Shown here piece after piece: positions 63,262 to 64,000 of a DNA stretch of 64,000 bases; the stretch's first letter is position 1, and each line of letters opens with the position of its first letter. The position numbers were made by a program, and so were the translations under genes. Where the stretch lies: assembly GCA_003313425.1 (NCBI GenBank), contig NHZP01000018.1, positions 62,001-126,000 of the forward strand. Reading direction: 5' to 3'. The DNA is from Pseudopyrenochaeta lycopersici (lineage: Eukaryota; Ascomycota; Dothideomycetes; Pleosporales; Pseudopyrenochaetaceae). The notes under the pieces were generated by a model. It saw nothing but the letters and a program-made list of their open reading frames with translations, made no database searches and was not told where the DNA came from.

Positions 63262-64000
63262 GCGAGGATTTTGTATGTACCTATGTTGGGATTGGTGGAT
63301 TTGGATGGCGATGATACCCTGGGCTTTCCTTATGGAAACCGGTAGATATGATCATGTATATAGCAGTTCCTACGAATAATTGATCGCCGGTCTGTACTTT
63401 CCAATCAGCCCCGAAGAACAGCGTCTTTGCGTCTATGGCTTGACCGTACGTTGGATAGTCAAAACTTTGCTGGCAGTGATAATCGATCCACCCATTCACA
63501 GTAAAGCTTGTCTTGTCTCCCTCTTTGAAATACTCATCCCACGAAACGTCAGTCACAGGAATCCACTGTAATCTAAGGTAGCCCTGAAAGATGAGCGCAA
63601 AGCCACCCCCTTGAACACTTCCACATGCTCTACGGTCGAATGATCGTGACCGTAACTGAGGTGATCAAGTCCTCTCTAAGTTGTAGCATGCGCTGGTACC
63701 AGTAAGAGTTTGAAGATTCATTGGCCTGGTTACAGTCTTGTTTATTTCAATGCTGTGTGTCACCAAAAGTATCCCCTGCGTCCGCTGTACGGTTATGTAT
63801 CGTCAAGTCTCTTGCCATATACATCTAAGGCCCGAAACCTATTGCCTTCCACTCATTATTGCCTACTGATAGCCACTATCTAGAGACTTGACTGCCCTTC
63901 ACTACTTACATTAAGCATCAAGAAGAATGTCACTCCCCTCTCGTATGGCTGCCAAGGGACATTTGATAGACCGCTTGTTACCTCGCAATACCACCTTTTC
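63262..64000. other. Right-edge region with coding-like minus-strand fragments
   Basis: On the minus strand a frame at 63556-63281 reads VSWDEYFKEGDKTSFTVNGW and AIDAKTLFFGADWKVQTGDQ. An upstream open segment (about 63675-63575) reads HLSYGHDHSTVEHVEVFKGV and meets it near TTTCAG. These could be exons of a gene or a decaying copy; the joining splice sites could not be fixed and no family is recognised. Confidence 0.3.

Overview
The window is nuclear DNA of a filamentous ascomycete (Pezizomycotina, probably a dothideomycete; the class is an inference). Genes carry one to three short GT-AG introns of about 44-180 bp, intergenic distances are short, and several genes have clear yeast counterparts: POL3, ENP1, BRE2, SPB1, RFA3, MBP1-type factor, USE1, NDE1 and a YML020W-like gene. 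One transposon shows fungal-style G:C to A:T decay. Many starts and splice sites had to be read from the DNA because coding exons are split. I found no rRNA, tRNA or CRISPR array.

1-6.7 kb: the N-terminal part of DNA polymerase delta (POL3, minus, cut by the window edge) with an ACGCGT box upstream, a GNAT acetyltransferase, an ACMSD-like metal-dependent amidohydrolase and a small cysteine-containing secreted protein. 7.4-9.3 kb: a 1,843-bp pogo/Fot1-like DNA transposon with perfect 44-bp inverted repeats, TA duplication and a dead transposase, about 160 bp upstream of a multi-pass membrane protein gene. 11-21 kb: housekeeping genes (PQ-loop transporter, external NADH dehydrogenase, DUF427 protein, and the divergent pair ENP1/BRE2).

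21.6-27.1 kb: a PLP-dependent aromatic amino-acid decarboxylase and a secreted berberine-bridge-type FAD oxidase, separated by 2 kb with unexplained coding-like fragments. This pairing suggests small-molecule amine chemistry. 28.9-35.4 kb: SPB1 (rRNA methyltransferase) divergent from a YML020W-like protein with repeated tryptophan-rich patches, then RFA3 (RPA14), which also has an ACGCGT box. 36-42.7 kb: a secreted alpha/beta-hydrolase followed by 5.2 kb without a firm gene.

42.7-63.3 kb: a peroxisomal 4CL-type acyl-CoA ligase, complex I subunit NDUFB7 divergent from an APSES/ankyrin MBF subunit, a DMT-family transporter, a PP2A activator (PTPA), a glutathione peroxidase with a mitochondrial-like leader, a C2H2 zinc-finger regulator with unresolved 5' end, a small three-exon conserved protein, the SNARE USE1 and an Smr-domain protein ending in a CaaX-like box.

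The clearest functional link is cell-cycle control: the window encodes an MBF-type DNA-binding protein, and two replication genes (POL3 and RFA3) each carry its canonical ACGCGT site. I did not find a convincing wholly new system. The most open items are the mosaic transposon, the decarboxylase/oxidase pair, the poly-U/poly-A intron and the unassigned coding-like segments.
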